Part shown: positions 12,239 to 23,392 of the stretch, piece by piece
Layout: each line of letters starts with the position of its first letter
How positions within the stretch are numbered: position 1 is the first letter of the stretch
DNA from: Adineta ricciae
Lineage: Eukaryota; Rotifera; Eurotatoria; Adinetida; Adinetidae
Direction of reading: 5' to 3'
Length of the DNA: 64,000 nucleotides
Assembly: GCA_905250025.1 (NCBI GenBank)
Contig: CAJNOJ010000011.1
Location: 501,287 to 565,286, forward strand
Translations under genes and position numbers: made by a program
The notes under the pieces: model-generated
The model's input: only the letters and a program-made list of their open reading frames with translations
Database searches by the model: none
What the model was told of the DNA's origin: nothing

Positions 12239-12687
12239 CTAACGTTGAAATATATCTTCTCCGATCACTTTGATATCTGAGTTGACATTTTCGATTTGTT
12301 GATTGATTAAATTTTCTATACGTTTTTCCAACATCGGATGAGTAAAATAACCTTTAATTCAAAAAGAACGTTCATAAGAAGAAGTCCTTCGACGAAAGAA
12401 ATGCAAAGCATACCAGCTGCAAACTGACGAATATCGGTAGGTTTTTGTAAGCAAGCTTGTCGCATGAAATCTCGTAACAGAATATTTAATTCAGGATGTT
12501 GCTGAAGATAACGTTCATTTTCGATGCGTTTCTTGATCTAAGTAATACGACATCGAATATCGGAAAGTACTGCTAATCAATATTTTACCTTCAGTTCATT
12601 GATTTTAATTTGTTGCTCGGGCTTTAATGCGCCTTCATCATATTTTTCAGTGGAATGAGGAGGATCATCAACTGGCTTCGCGTCCAT
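12239..12687 (-). CDS. RIIAD1: RIIa-domain protein (RIIAD1-like)
   Basis: Three exons (12687-12589, 12537-12414, 12351-12239) join to 111 aa, close to the roughly 92 aa of human RIIAD1. The middle and last exons match the family: KKRIENERYLQQHPEL, then an LLRDFMRQACLQKPTDI helix pair, then QFAAGYFTHPMLEKRI, which corresponds to the family's FAADYFTDPRL. This is the dimerisation/docking fold of PKA regulatory subunits, which grips amphipathic helices of A-kinase anchoring or ciliary radial-spoke proteins. Only the fold is visible; a ciliary role is an inference from relatives. An upstream in-frame extension without a conserved match was left out. Confidence 0.85.
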
Positions 12688-13005
12688 TTTTGTATGATTA
12701 CGAATACAAATACTTTGCAGCCATATATCAACGATGAACTTATCACTGTTGCCTAGCAACAGTAAACATGGTGTTTTAATAGACATAAACTTCGGTACGA
12801 TCAATCGTATGTTCTAATAATCACAAATAGATTCGAACCTGTAGAAAGTATTAAATAAGTTTTTGAGAGTTATCATGAAAACGCGACATCTCACGGTAAC
12901 CCATATTTCTGTGCATTTCAGGCAGGAAATTTCACAGAATGTAGCTGGATCGATTTTAACAAAAAGAAAAAGTCACTCCCATGGAAATGAATGCACATAT
13001 AAATT
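12688..13005 (-). other. Spacer downstream of the permease fragment
   Basis: No intact frame. This is where the missing C-terminal third of the permease would lie on the minus strand. Short hydrophobic frames occur here but are broken by stops, so erosion of the gene's 3' end is possible but not proven. Confidence 0.35.
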
Positions 13006-13852
13006 CTAAATTTGATCCACGTTAGAAATGTGACCTTCACACAATTCAGACGACATCATCGACAGAACTTTGCGATGATTCCACAAATTGAAATCATAGT
13101 TTTGATATGAACATCGTCGAAAGATAAGATGCTCTTCACATATGACAACAACGGAAATCAAACAGAAACATGAAAACATATCCAAGAATGCCATTAACGC
13201 TGCATTAAAATTATATGCAGCTAAAATTGCCATCACTGCATAGAAAATTCTTGGAATCTGTTCCAATGTTAATGAAATTGTTCGAGAAGCCAACGAGAAA
13301 GAATAAATATGTCGAATATTACTCGCAATTGCAGATAATGCAAATATGATGAGAAGAAAATGAGGGGAAACGCCGAGAGCTGCACCTAGTAAACCAACAA
13401 CATTATTCATCTCAAGGAAAATTCCAAGAAAAGTATAAGCAAATATTTCGATTTGACTCATATTTTCTGATAGATATGTGCTGAAGTCAGCTGCTGCCAC
13501 ACACCGGGTTACCACATACGTAGCACCGAAACTAAGTAGAGGACCAAGATTCCAGGAATTCTTCTTTGTTGTTTGGATGTCAAATATTTGAAAACGAGGA
13601 TATCTATGTAAAGTTTCTGTAAGCTGAAAAAACCAACACTTTTCTATCCATAAATACTTGTCAGTGTTTCAGAACGTTTGTTCTGATAACAAAAAATGTC
13701 AAAAGATACAGCATCGAATAGCCAGTCATTATTACAGTTGTAACGACGAGTGCATCACTTATTAAGTCGGATCTATTCATCTCGTCTTGGTGACTTGTTT
13801 CGAACGATTCCTCCGTTTTCAGCTGTGTGCTTTGGAATTTGCTCTTCGACAT
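13006..13852 (-). CDS. Truncated NCS1-family (Fcy2-like) purine/cytosine permease
   Basis: Two exons (13852-13676 and 13623-13006, 52-bp intron) give 264 aa, against roughly 500 for the family. The second exon follows the central part of fungal Fcy2-type nucleobase:cation symporters. It has a SWNLGPLLSFGATYVV segment, the AADFSTYLSENMSQ stretch corresponding to the family's AADY.VY, and a TFLGIFL helix. IFALSAIASNIRHIYSFSL then matches the family's LALS.IANN..NIYS.SL, LEQIPRIFYAVM follows, and EEHLIFRRCSYQNYDFNLW matches the family's EH..FRR..Y. The first four or so membrane helices, an internal loop of about 30 residues and the last helices are missing. NCS1 permeases are typical of fungi, bacteria and plants and are not a normal animal family, so horizontal origin is likely. 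A functional transporter is doubtful, and this may be a decaying copy. The start ATG at 13852 is the only candidate. Confidence 0.65.
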
Positions 13853-14142
13853 CTTGTATTGCTAATGTTGATAGAATCGATTGTAACTTGAGAAAAATGT
13901 AATCGATCTGCTTTTTCAGTCAACAGTACAAATGATACATCCATTTTGAAAATGACTGGAAAATACCATTTTCTTTTCTTTCAAAAATAATTTGTCCTTC
14001 TCAGTTATCTTTCTTCCAACTTTAAATGTAAAAAAAATAAGCATAGTGTCTTATCGCTAAAAGAAATATCACACTATATCAAAACGGTATAAACCGTGCG
14101 CGAGCGACATTTTCCAATTACTATTGTTACTCGTAACAAACC

Positions 14143-15903
14143 ATGTCGATTCAGCGCGCACTGAATTCCAACAAAACACCATCGAAAACACGAATAGAAG
14201 ATTTACCAACTGAATTAATCTTCGGTGTTTTCGATTATTTATATTGTCATGAAATCATCAACGCATTTCAACAACTCAATTCTTATTTTCAATCGTTATT
14301 ACAAACATACCAGCAATACCATGTGAACTTATCTGCTCTTAGACGAATATGGCATTCTAATGTGATTCATCAATTGTCAAAATATACTCAACAAATCCAA
14401 TGTTTAAAACTATCTTGTAAAAAAGATCTGCTGATTGACTTAAACGAATATTTGATCTTATATCCACTCAATTTATATTATTCAACGCTTCAATCGCTCT
14501 CGTTGTCAGGTACTGATATCAATCAACTAAAATCATTTGTTTTCGAATTGCAATACTTCCAGCAATTGAAGCATCTGTCGTTAACTCTCTGTCAAAAGTT
14601 TCATGATCCATATAGTATGCCTGATTCACGTTTCAAGTTGATTTGTTTCATTTTGTTGTTCAAAATCAAGACATTGAAGTTTTTATCATGGAATGTTGAT
14701 TTGAACTTTTTTAGTGGAAAAGATTCGATATTGTCAGGTGAAAAATCCACAATTGAACATTATGAATTTTCTGGAATGACTTTTAATGACTTAAACTGGT
14801 TGCAATTGTACACAAAAAATATGAAATCACTCAGTGTACATAATTTTACTGGCAGTTTTGATAAAATTCACAGATTATCAATCGAAACATTGATCACTCT
14901 TAAACTTTATGATATTCCCCAGTCGGTCAACATTCAACTTCTGTTTGAGCAGTTTCTATATCTACCTCAATTGATTCATTTAGAATTCCAAAGTGAATTG
15001 TATAAAGAATCGGACATCGATGGTAATCACTGGAAATATCTTATTGAAAATTATATACCTCATATAAAACGCTTTCGATTCTTTTTCTTTGTCAACAGTA
15101 GAATCGTTTCTCAACCTTATGATAACATTATCGAATCATTCAAGACTGATTTTTGGCTCCGGGACAAAAAATGGTTTATCAATTGCGAATTCTTAGAAGG
15201 TTATCGATTGTTTGTCTATACTTTACCATGTATCAAAACAGAATTGAACTATCTTGTACCATACCAAAGAAAATCAACAAGTTCATCTCCAACGATTAGT
15301 ATTCCACTCCTATATTTGGATTTGGTTAGTGCACGTGATCATCGGTCCAATTTAGACTTTGATCGTGTTCGATCGTTGTCTATATTTGGATTTGGTTATA
15401 ACATGAATTATAACCAAATTTGTGGACTGATAAATATTTCATTCGTTAAACAGTTAACAGTTCTTGAAGACATAAATCCAGAGTTATTCTTTGATATATT
15501 GGAACATCATCCGACTCAACTATCGATTCGAATGTTTGAACACGACTTTTCGATGATTGTACGCGCAAGAAGCGGGGTTGACAAGAAGAAGATAAATGCA
15601 GATCGGATGGCTCCTTTGAAAAAAATCAAATCGTTAAAATTGATGTATAGTGTTGGAAGCTTTGAAGAAGCTTTCCAGATCTTAACGCATTGTTCGAAAT
15701 TAGAAGAATTAGAGATTACTGGAACAATGCCAGTGGAAATAGTGAAGGATATAATAGATAATCTTGAAAAATTATCATTTTTGAAAATACATCTTGTTAA
15801 CTGGAGACATAATGTCGTGAACAAATTACTGGAAAGTAATGGACAACAGAGAAGATTTGTTTATAAACATTTGGATAAAAGTGTTCTGATCTGGATTGAT
15901 TGA
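14143..15903 (+). CDS. F-box protein with leucine-rich C-terminal region
   Basis: Single uninterrupted frame of 586 aa. The N-terminus carries an F-box (IEDLPTELIFGVFDYLYCHE...FQQLNSYFQSLL, about residues 20-60) that would dock Skp1 in an SCF ubiquitin ligase. The rest is rich in leucine and isoleucine with irregular LxxLxL repeats (CLKLSCKKDLL, SLSLSGTDIN, HLSLTLC, LKLYDI, HLEFQS, LEELEITG), as expected for a degenerate leucine-rich-repeat substrate receptor. Intronless F-box/LRR genes of this look form very large families in bdelloid rotifers, which is one reason for the host assignment. The substrate is unknown. A 19-bp stretch occurs twice (15310-15328, 15380-15398) and is read in two different frames. 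Confidence 0.8.
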   Translation: MSIQRALNSNKTPSKTRIEDLPTELIFGVFDYLYCHEIINAFQQLNSYFQSLLQTYQQYHVNLSALRRIWHSNVIHQLSKYTQQIQCLKLSCKKDLLIDLNEYLILYPLNLYYSTLQSLSLSGTDINQLKSFVFELQYFQQLKHLSLTLCQKFHDPYSMPDSRFKLICFILLFKIKTLKFLSWNVDLNFFSGKDSILSGEKSTIEHYEFSGMTFNDLNWLQLYTKNMKSLSVHNFTGSFDKIHRLSIETLITLKLYDIPQSVNIQLLFEQFLYLPQLIHLEFQSELYKESDIDGNHWKYLIENYIPHIKRFRFFFFVNSRIVSQPYDNIIESFKTDFWLRDKKWFINCEFLEGYRLFVYTLPCIKTELNYLVPYQRKSTSSSPTISIPLLYLDLVSARDHRSNLDFDRVRSLSIFGFGYNMNYNQICGLINISFVKQLTVLEDINPELFFDILEHHPTQLSIRMFEHDFSMIVRARSGVDKKKINADRMAPLKKIKSLKLMYSVGSFEEAFQILTHCSKLEELEITGTMPVEIVKDIIDNLEKLSFLKIHLVNWRHNVVNKLLESNGQQRRFVYKHLDKSVLIWID

Positions 15904-16645
15904 TTTCGAAATTTTTCTTTTCTTGTTTTCAAATAATCCTGAATAATAAAGTGAATTGTTGATTATCGATCATTCGAAACTATTTTAAAGAGAATAGTGA
16001 AGTCGATGGAAATAACTATTCATACCATTTGAATTATTCGTTGTATATCTACATCGTCAGAGTGTTTGTAATGTGAATGATGATTTTTATTTTGTTCAAA
16101 AGTTTGATCAACCATCGGAGTCAATTCAAGAAGAGTAAAAACTTCACAAGAAAATATGATTACATTCACGGTATTCTCTGGCCAACAGATGTCGACTTCA
16201 GAATATTATTTCTTTAAAAAAAAAGGAAGAGTACTCTCGACATGGAAAAAGTTATTACTCATTTCACTGTAGATAACAGCTGTTATGTTTACATACTGAC
16301 TCATGCATTACTTCTGTTAGGTTATTGCATCGTCTTCAAAGGACACACCAATGCTAATACATTTCTTTTCCTTTCTCAAGTCATTTGTATTCTTTATGAT
16401 TCTCTTCACGCGTGTTCACGCACACAATACATTTGAGTTTCATAGCATCGATAAAATGTTTTTTTTTTCCTGCTTCATATTTTTACTTCGCTTCGATCAG
16501 TCTGACGAAATTGACGTAGTTAAGCAAAAATAAGACGCACAGCGATGAATAACATACACATGATGTATTAAGTTTTACCTTGTTCTGTCGTTGTTTGAAA
16601 AAAAAACACAACACCGTCATACGCTACTTTACCTGCACATATTTC
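15904..16645. other. Intergenic region, F-box to BTB gene
   Basis: AT-rich, with an AATAAA near 15944-15949 that fits the F-box transcript. Short hydrophobic frames at 16242-16533 are low-complexity and lack any recognisable domain. Confidence 0.5.
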
Positions 16646-17854
16646 ATGGATTCATCGACACCTGAATTACTTCGTCTCTCATCTCAACTCTTGTCACCAT
16701 TCGAATATTTTACTGACTCATCTGATACAATTAATACTAAAACTGATGTCGTTTTAGTTGTCGGTAAAGAAAGGTTTTATTGTCATAGTTTGTTGTTATC
16801 GATGGTATCACCCGTTTTCTCTCGAATGTTTGACGGGCAATTCAAAGAACATAGCGAACGAGAGATCGTTCTCGAGGGAAAATCAAGTGAAGCAATACTG
16901 GAATTATTAAAATGTATTTATCCACAATTTAACGGTCAGATTACTGATGAGAACGTTGAACATTTTCTTCTACTTGCCGATGAATACATGATTGAGCATT
17001 TAAAACAACCATGTAAAGAACTTCTAATGAATCAACTTCGACAATTGAAATACATTTCACTTCCAACAAAAGAAAATATCGTACAAGTAACGATCGTCAT
17101 CTTTGAAAGATTTTTCTAACTCCGTGCAAATATTTTCTTTCAGGCATCATCGAAGTCAAGAAGTACAAACACGAGTGATTCAGCAATGAATTTACAAGAA
17201 AACAACGATGGTCATTCATCAGGACATGAGAATTCCAGTCGTCTGCAAGCACCACGGCGGCCTGTTGCAAGTCCTCGACACACACCAAACAAACCGTCAT
17301 CACTATCAAGTAGACATGGCGATCGGGCAGGATCTGCATCAAATACAACTCCACGCTATTTTCTTTCGCTTGACAGAACTCAAATACCTACATTTTACAA
17401 TGAAAGCAAGGCAAAAGTTCCTTTTACTGTCAATGAAGTAAACGCATGGCTCCGTCGTCTACGTATCCTTTATCAAATAGATAAAGGTCGAAATTACAGT
17501 GAAGTTATGGATTCTATTCTAAGTATTTTACAATTTATACCTACAAGTATTCTTTTGCCATTCGTACAACCCACAACGGATACTTACTCAGCATTAGAAA
17601 TCATGCTGAATGATATATCTCGTGCACGAATGTGTCTTCTCGAAGATTGGGCATCGGACGGCAATTTCAATCGTCCAGTAGCTCTATCAGAGTCTTATCG
17701 AACAATGTTTCTTAGTGCTACAGCACCTGTAGAACAAGCTGCTACAGTTTCTACAAAACCTGTTGAGAACGAAGAAACTGCTTTTCAATCAGTAATTACT
17801 ATCACATCTGATCCAGAAGAATTAATTTCACCTTCCGATACAGATACAGAGTGA
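16646..17854 (+). CDS. BTB/POZ-domain protein with a gag-like C-terminal region
   Basis: Two exons (16646-17086, 17144-17854) give 383 aa. Residues 30-140 form a BTB/POZ fold: TDVVLVVGKERFYCHSLLLS, then SPVFSRMFDGQFKE, EIVLEGKSSEAILELLKCIY and LLADEYMIEHLKQPCKELL. This is the arrangement used for dimerisation or Cul3 binding. A Ser/Arg-rich linker follows. Residues 230-320 (PFTVNEVNAWLRRLRILYQI, SILQFIPTSILLPFV, TTDTYSALEIMLNDI) resemble the N-terminal capsid region of LTR-retroelement Gag, with its W-x3-(F/L) start and T-x-Y-x-x-L step. No zinc knuckle, protease or reverse transcriptase is present. The BTB call is solid; the gag-like call is tentative. The most likely role is a Cul3 adaptor or scaffold. 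Confidence 0.75.
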
Positions 17855-18648
17855 TTTATTATTATCAAATTAACTCACGTTTTTCTGTCTTTGATATTAT
17901 TTCTCATCGATTTGCACAAATATGTCTTTTCTTTTTGTTATATTTTTGAAAAGGATTATCAAAAATATCAACGGAAAAATCACAAACTAAAGTTGATGTG
18001 TAGAAATCTATAAGAATTTAATTCAAACTCGGTTTTTCGTCCTTGTTCATTGTTCAATGGTTTATACTTTCTATTTATTGGAAAATATTCGTGTGACAAT
18101 ACCTTGGATCGACTGATCAGATGTCTTTTCTATCCGTGGTCAACTTGTTGTACATCCACAATTTCTTGTCAAAAGCAACTGGTCGCAATCCGAATGAAGA
18201 ACATAAACTACAAAACAGGAGGTGTTGTTGTCGGGCATAAAACTAGGGAAGAACAACATCGCTAGCCGCGTATGACGTTATCAGTAAGACACAGTGAGAT
18301 TTGAGAAACACATAATTGTACTACAACTGTATTTAATGCAATTGTCAGCCTTATTATTCCCTTTTCCGATGAATAAGCTTTGTAGATAACGATAATACAG
18401 TATTGTTCTGTGTAATATACAATGAAGATGCACGAACAACTAACACATGACTGATTCATACGTAAGCAGGATTTCAGCGACCTCTGTCGTCGACGTTTAC
18501 AACATTGTTTCATAAGGTACGAATGGAAATTCTTCTTACCATTTTCTTGCTTCATCCTTTCTCTCACTTGATACTTGATTGCAATTTTTCTTCTTCAGTT
18601 CAATTTCAATTTCAAAAACATTTGCCTCTCCATTGTCAATCTTTCCCC
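17855..18648. other. Intergenic region upstream of XRCC1
   Basis: About 800 bp with no supported gene. An AT-rich 3' UTR of the BTB gene is followed by pyrimidine-rich sequence (18540-18650) just ahead of the XRCC1 start, which could be a leader or a 3' splice site for a leader exon. Confidence 0.45.
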
Positions 18649-20121
18649 ATGTCGTTGATTAATTTCAAAAAGATTCTTTCATGTTCCGACGAAGATCAAG
18701 TACGTTTCAGTTCAATACATTATAACTGCATTATCTACCATTTTCTTCGGTTAAGGTACACTCTGCTAAAAACCTACTCAAAGCAGATCCAGCTAAAAAA
18801 TGGCTTTCATCGAAAAAACCTGAAGAACGCATCACGTGCACTATTGAATTCGATAAACTCAGCTGTATCTCGTCTATTGACATTGGAAACAATGGATGTG
18901 CATTCATTGAATTATTAGTTTCTCGTTTATCATCGAAAACAGATGACTGGACTGTTCTTTTACCTTCAACTCTACTGATGACACCGAAAGAATCACGCAC
19001 AAATACAAATAATCAACAAGCCAGATCTTTCAAAGCTTTGCATCTGAATCCAAAGAGTGTAAATGAAAAATGGGTTCGATTGAAAATTATTTGTGAACAA
19101 AAATTCGCTCGTAATCGTCCATTTGGTTTAAATTATATAAAACTATACTCTAATGACAGTGAGCAGATTGATATCGACGATGAAGATGAAACCGAAACTG
19201 AACAGAAGAAGATTGGTTCGTTCTTTGCAAAAAAGCAATCAGAAAAGAAAACAAAATTAATTTCAAACGATACCGTTCAATCGAAAGATGAACAGGTAGC
19301 CCAAAAAAAAGCATCTCTTTCTTAAATCATACATATCCTTCTAGGGTGATAAATCACACATTATGAAAAACATCGTTTTCACTCTCAGTGGCTTTCAGAA
19401 TCCTCTGAGATCTGAATTACGCAACAAAGCCACCGCTATGGGCGCTATGTATCATGACGACTGGACTGACAAATGTACACATCTTATGTAAAATCCAACA
19501 TTTCGACAATTGTGCGATCAAATTCATACTTTTGTTTTAATTGCAGTTCAGCATTTCCCAACACACCGAAATTTACCCAAGTTCAAAAGGCAGGAAATGG
19601 TTTTATCGTTAACAAACAATGGATACTTGATTGTTATGATCAAAATCGATTACTACCGGAGAAATCTTATACATTCAGTCAAGCGCCTGAAACAAAGAAG
19701 CGAAAACTAAAAGACGAAGGAGAATTTTCGGAAAAAACTCCTGCAAAGAAGAAATCAATTAGTAAAAAAGAACTAAATATTGGTGAAATACCTGATTTCT
19801 TTCATGATAAACATTTCTATGTATCATATGGAGATTATGATGATAACACTCTCCTCGACATAACACGAGTCATTCTCGCTTACGATGGTATTTTAGACAG
19901 GCAAATCACCAGTGATGTTATGTATGTAATTACTAATCGAATGTGGAACCAAGATTTTGAAAAAGTAATATGAAATTTGGGAAATCTTTGACAAATTTTC
20001 TCTTGTTTTGTAGATTTCGAAGTCAAATCCAGATATCAATTTTGTAAATCTCGATTGGTTGCAGGATTGTCATGACACCAATCAGTTCGTTCCACTTCAA
20101 TCGTATCTAATTGTTCCTTAG
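18649..20121 (+). CDS. XRCC1: XRCC1 DNA single-strand break repair scaffold
   Basis: Five exons (18649-18699, 18756-19295, 19345-19487, 19547-19964, 20014-20121) give 419 aa; human XRCC1 has 633. The XRCC1-N domain opens with the FKKILSCSDEDQVHSAKNLL segment and includes ISSIDIGNNGCAFIELLV and RPFGLNYIKLYS; this domain binds DNA polymerase beta. BRCT1 begins NIVFTLSGFQNPLRSELRNK and includes DDWTDKCTHLI and QWILDCY; in relatives it contacts PARP1 and poly(ADP-ribose). BRCT2 follows the IPDFFHDKHFYVSYGDY motif and ends NLDWLQDCHDTNQF; in relatives it binds DNA ligase III. The linkers between domains are much shorter than in vertebrates, with basic KKRK-type clusters that could be nuclear signals. 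It is the first of three closely spaced plus-strand genes. Confidence 0.95.
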
Positions 20122-20224
20122 AGTGAACGCATTGTTCTTTTTAGTTTAAATTCGAATTTTGATCAATCGATCAATTGTTTTCTTTTAATGAATTTTCTGT
20201 GATGTACAAAGTAATTGCATTGTT

Positions 20225-20235
20225 TTTCGTTTTAG
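20225..20235 (+). promoter_or_regulatory. Candidate 3' splice acceptor upstream of PUF60 start
   Basis: A T-rich tract ending in TTTTAG lies 10 bases before the PUF60 ATG, with no obvious donor in the 123-bp gap after XRCC1. It could be a trans-splicing acceptor or the end of a 5'-UTR intron. Confidence 0.35.
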
Positions 20236-20244
20236 ATATAAAAA

Positions 20245-23200
20245 ATGACTGAAACGATGAACGTCGATCAACAACTAAGTACAACGATGCCAGGTGAGTG
20301 TAATCGAGTTTTATTCTTTTGGAGAACTTTCGTTTGCTTGTCGAAGCACATGTCTTTTTCGAATTGGTTTATTGAAATAACAAACAAACTCGGTTTTGTT
20401 TTTCTCTTTTCCTTTCCATGTTGCAGAGGAACATTTATATCAATTGTGTGAGTTTCGTCCATCTACATTCAATCATCGACGACAAAAAGAAATCTTTTGA
20501 TTTGTTCTTTGTGTTTTTTGTTCTCTCCCTATTTTAGGTATTCACCAAGAATCCACTTACCATTCAGAAAAACGGATCTTTTCTTCTTTTTCTTTTTTCA
20601 AACATAATCGCTTGTTTTGTCTTTCTCTCTATCCCTGTTTCAGCTACAAGAATCGAACAGCTCATTCGTATACCAGATCGTCTTGAACACTTCATTCTAA
20701 AAGTCTGTAGGATAAAATGTTTCTTTATATTTTATAGAAGCTATTCATGAATCCCAACCAACGAATGGTGTGGAAAAACGAAAATATTCCAAAGAAGATG
20801 TTCCACGTCTACCACGTGAACTCACACCATTTGCTCAGTTTACGCTGGCAATCGAACTCGATCAACGTGGCCCGTTGTTCAAGGGACCTGGATCGAAACG
20901 CGATACAGGACGGTATAAAGTTCGAACTACTGATGACGATAATGTCAAGCGCGCAAAGAAATTTGCTATGGAGCAGAGTGTGAAGTATGTTTTGATGAAA
21001 CAACAACAGCATCAACAACGAACACAATTAGATATTCTGAAAAAGCAACAAGCGCTGTTGTTGATGTGCCGGTAAGAGATATTTTGGCAAATTTTACAGA
21101 TCGATCTGAGAGAGCGTGATTTAGAATCTACATTGGAAGTATTAATTTTGAGTTAAATGAAGCTATGCTGAAACAAGCCTTTCAACCATTCGGTCCAGTG
21201 AAAGCTGTTTCATTAACATTTGATCCAGTGACAAATCGTCATAAGGGTTTCGCGTTTCTTGAATATGAAATACCCGAAGCAGCACAACTATCAATCGAGC
21301 AAATGAACGGAGTTATTCTCGGCGGGCGAAATATAAAGGTAAATAAATGAAATTATGTGTCATGAATTATTCACTTTGTTTCTTCTAGGTCGGTAGACCA
21401 TCAAATATGCCACAAGCACAACCGATTATTGACCAATTGACCGAAGAAGCGAAAAACTACAATCGAATTTATATTGCTTCAATTCATCCAGACTTGACCG
21501 AAACGGATATTCAAAGTGTTTTTGAAGCTTTTGGTAAGATTTGAAAATGAGTTATCATAGTATGACATATTTTGTTGCTGTTTTTCTTTTAGGTGAAATA
21601 AAGAGTTGTGTTTTGTCTAAAGATACAGCGACCAGTAAACACAAGTAAGATAAAGGGCATCATTCATCAGGAAAAGAAAAGAATCCATATGTATTTATTC
21701 AGAGGTTATGGCTTTATCGAATACGGTACAGTTCAAGCGGCACAAGATGCAATCAGTGCGATGAATTTATTCGATCTTGGTGGTACGTTTCTTTTTCATG
21801 TTCAAAATAAAGCTTCTCATGTGGTTTTCATCTCATGTAGGTCAACACCTTCGTGTAGGAAAAGCAATTACACCACCCGAGGGATTGTTTGCATCAGCAC
21901 AGCCAATAGCAAGTCCAATGCCGACGGCTACGGCATTAGCTGTAGCAACTATCACAGCTCAGTTACAAGCGAAAGATGTTGAAACAAATCCACAGCCGAC
22001 AGTGGTATACAATACAGCTTCATTTATCTCGTCAGGAAAGAATATCTTTAAAATATTTCTTTTAGGCTGCTTCGCAACTAATCAATAATCCATTGGCTCA
22101 AGTTAGTTTTGCTGCTGGACCGATTGCACCAACAACGGTTGCTGCAGCACTTTCAGCTGCTTCATATTCTGGTGCAACAGCTGTTACATCAAGTAAGATA
22201 ATCTTTCTATATAGACATGCACTCATTCTTTCTTCAATTATATTTTAGTGATTTCTAATATTCTTAATCCTACGGCAGCCATGCCAAGTCCGATTCCCCA
22301 GGCTGCTGTTGCAGGTTCACCGACAATTCGTCCTAAGTAAATCGTTAAGATGATGACAAAAGAAATTATGTCTTGAATTTTATTTTTTAGTTTCATCGCA
22401 CCATCTGTACCAGCGGTTCCCGTTACTCCACCAGCAACACAACAAATACCCATTCCTCCTCCTCAAAGTAAGATATCTTGACAAATTGAGCGTAGTTGAT
22501 CGAAGATATTGATTTTCAGTAATTATTCCACCACCACCAACATCGATCCCTCAACCCACCATCCTCGAAGAACCACCCATACCAGTCGGATTAAAAGCGG
22601 CGTTAGAGCCAGTATCTCAACAGCAACAATACGCATCAATTGCTCTTGTATTACCAACCGATAAAACAGACGCAAATACGAATAAAAAATCAGCGTTAGA
22701 ATTAAGTAATGCTGATGACCCTTCGACAACTCTATCTCAACAAGAAGAACTCAGCGTTAAAGGTAAATATTGTCGATCGAGCGTACTACGTACCGAAATG
22801 AACAATCTTGGCTGATTTTAGGTCGTGAACAAAGACATTTATTAATGCAAAAATTAAACCAACGTCGACTCGATTCACGTGTGTGTGTTTTGAAGAATAT
22901 GGTCGGTCCAGATGAAATTGATGATGATCTGCAGCAAGACGTGACAGGTCAGTTTGGGTTTGTACAGTATCTGAGGAAACTTTTCTGTTTTGTATTTTGT
23001 AGAAGAATGTTCGAAGTATGGCGAGGTTGTTAAAGTTGTGATTTACACTGAACAACAAGGAGAGGACGATAATGCTGAACATATCGTAAAGATTTTTGTC
23101 GAATTTCAAACTAGTAAACGTAAGTTATATTAACTAAATTTGCATGAAACCGTTAGGAAAATCTCTGTTACTTTACAGAAGCAGAAAAAACGGTCGAATC

Positions 23201-23288
23201 ACTCAACGGTCGATATTTCGGTGGTCGGATAATCAAAGCTGAGTTGTATGACCAAACAGCCTATCAAGCTGATGATCTTTCTGGTTAA
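20245..23288 (+). CDS. PUF60: PUF60 / half-pint poly(U)-binding splicing factor
   Basis: Fourteen exons join to 641 aa (human 559): 20245-20293, 20738-21071, 21125-21338, 21389-21533, 21593-21644, 21703-21782, 21841-22004, 22066-22192, 22249-22336, 22391-22467, 22520-22762, 22822-22947, 23003-23119 and 23179-23288. A helical segment ([17 protein letters not shown]) precedes RRM1, which begins [19 protein letters not shown]. The hallmark [20 protein letters not shown] joins RRM1 to RRM2 ([18 protein letters not shown]). An Ala/Pro-rich low-complexity region is followed by the C-terminal U2AF-homology motif ([18 protein letters not shown]... IVKIFVEF... GRYFGGR). The protein binds poly-U tracts with U2AF to define 3' splice sites. 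Intron 1 is about 444 bp, eight times longer than its neighbours, and holds several acceptor-like sites. Confidence 0.95.
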
Positions 23289-23344
23289 ACGAACATTTGC
23301 CTTTGTTTTTGTATAGTCTATTTGTTCTTGTGTCATGTATAACA

Positions 23345-23350
23345 AATAAA
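23345..23350 (+). terminator. PUF60 polyadenylation signal (AATAAA)
   Basis: Canonical hexamer 57 bp after the PUF60 stop, just before the PDSS2 reading frame. It makes an ATG at 23353 unlikely as the PDSS2 start. Confidence 0.6.
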
Positions 23351-23392
23351 AAATGCGAAACACGCTACATGTTCAAGTGAAATTTGTTCGTC

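Noticed and set aside
12820-12845. tRNA B-box-like sequence (GGTTCGAATC on the minus strand)
   Set aside because: The flanking bases do not form a T-arm stem, and no A box or acceptor stem is found at the right distance.
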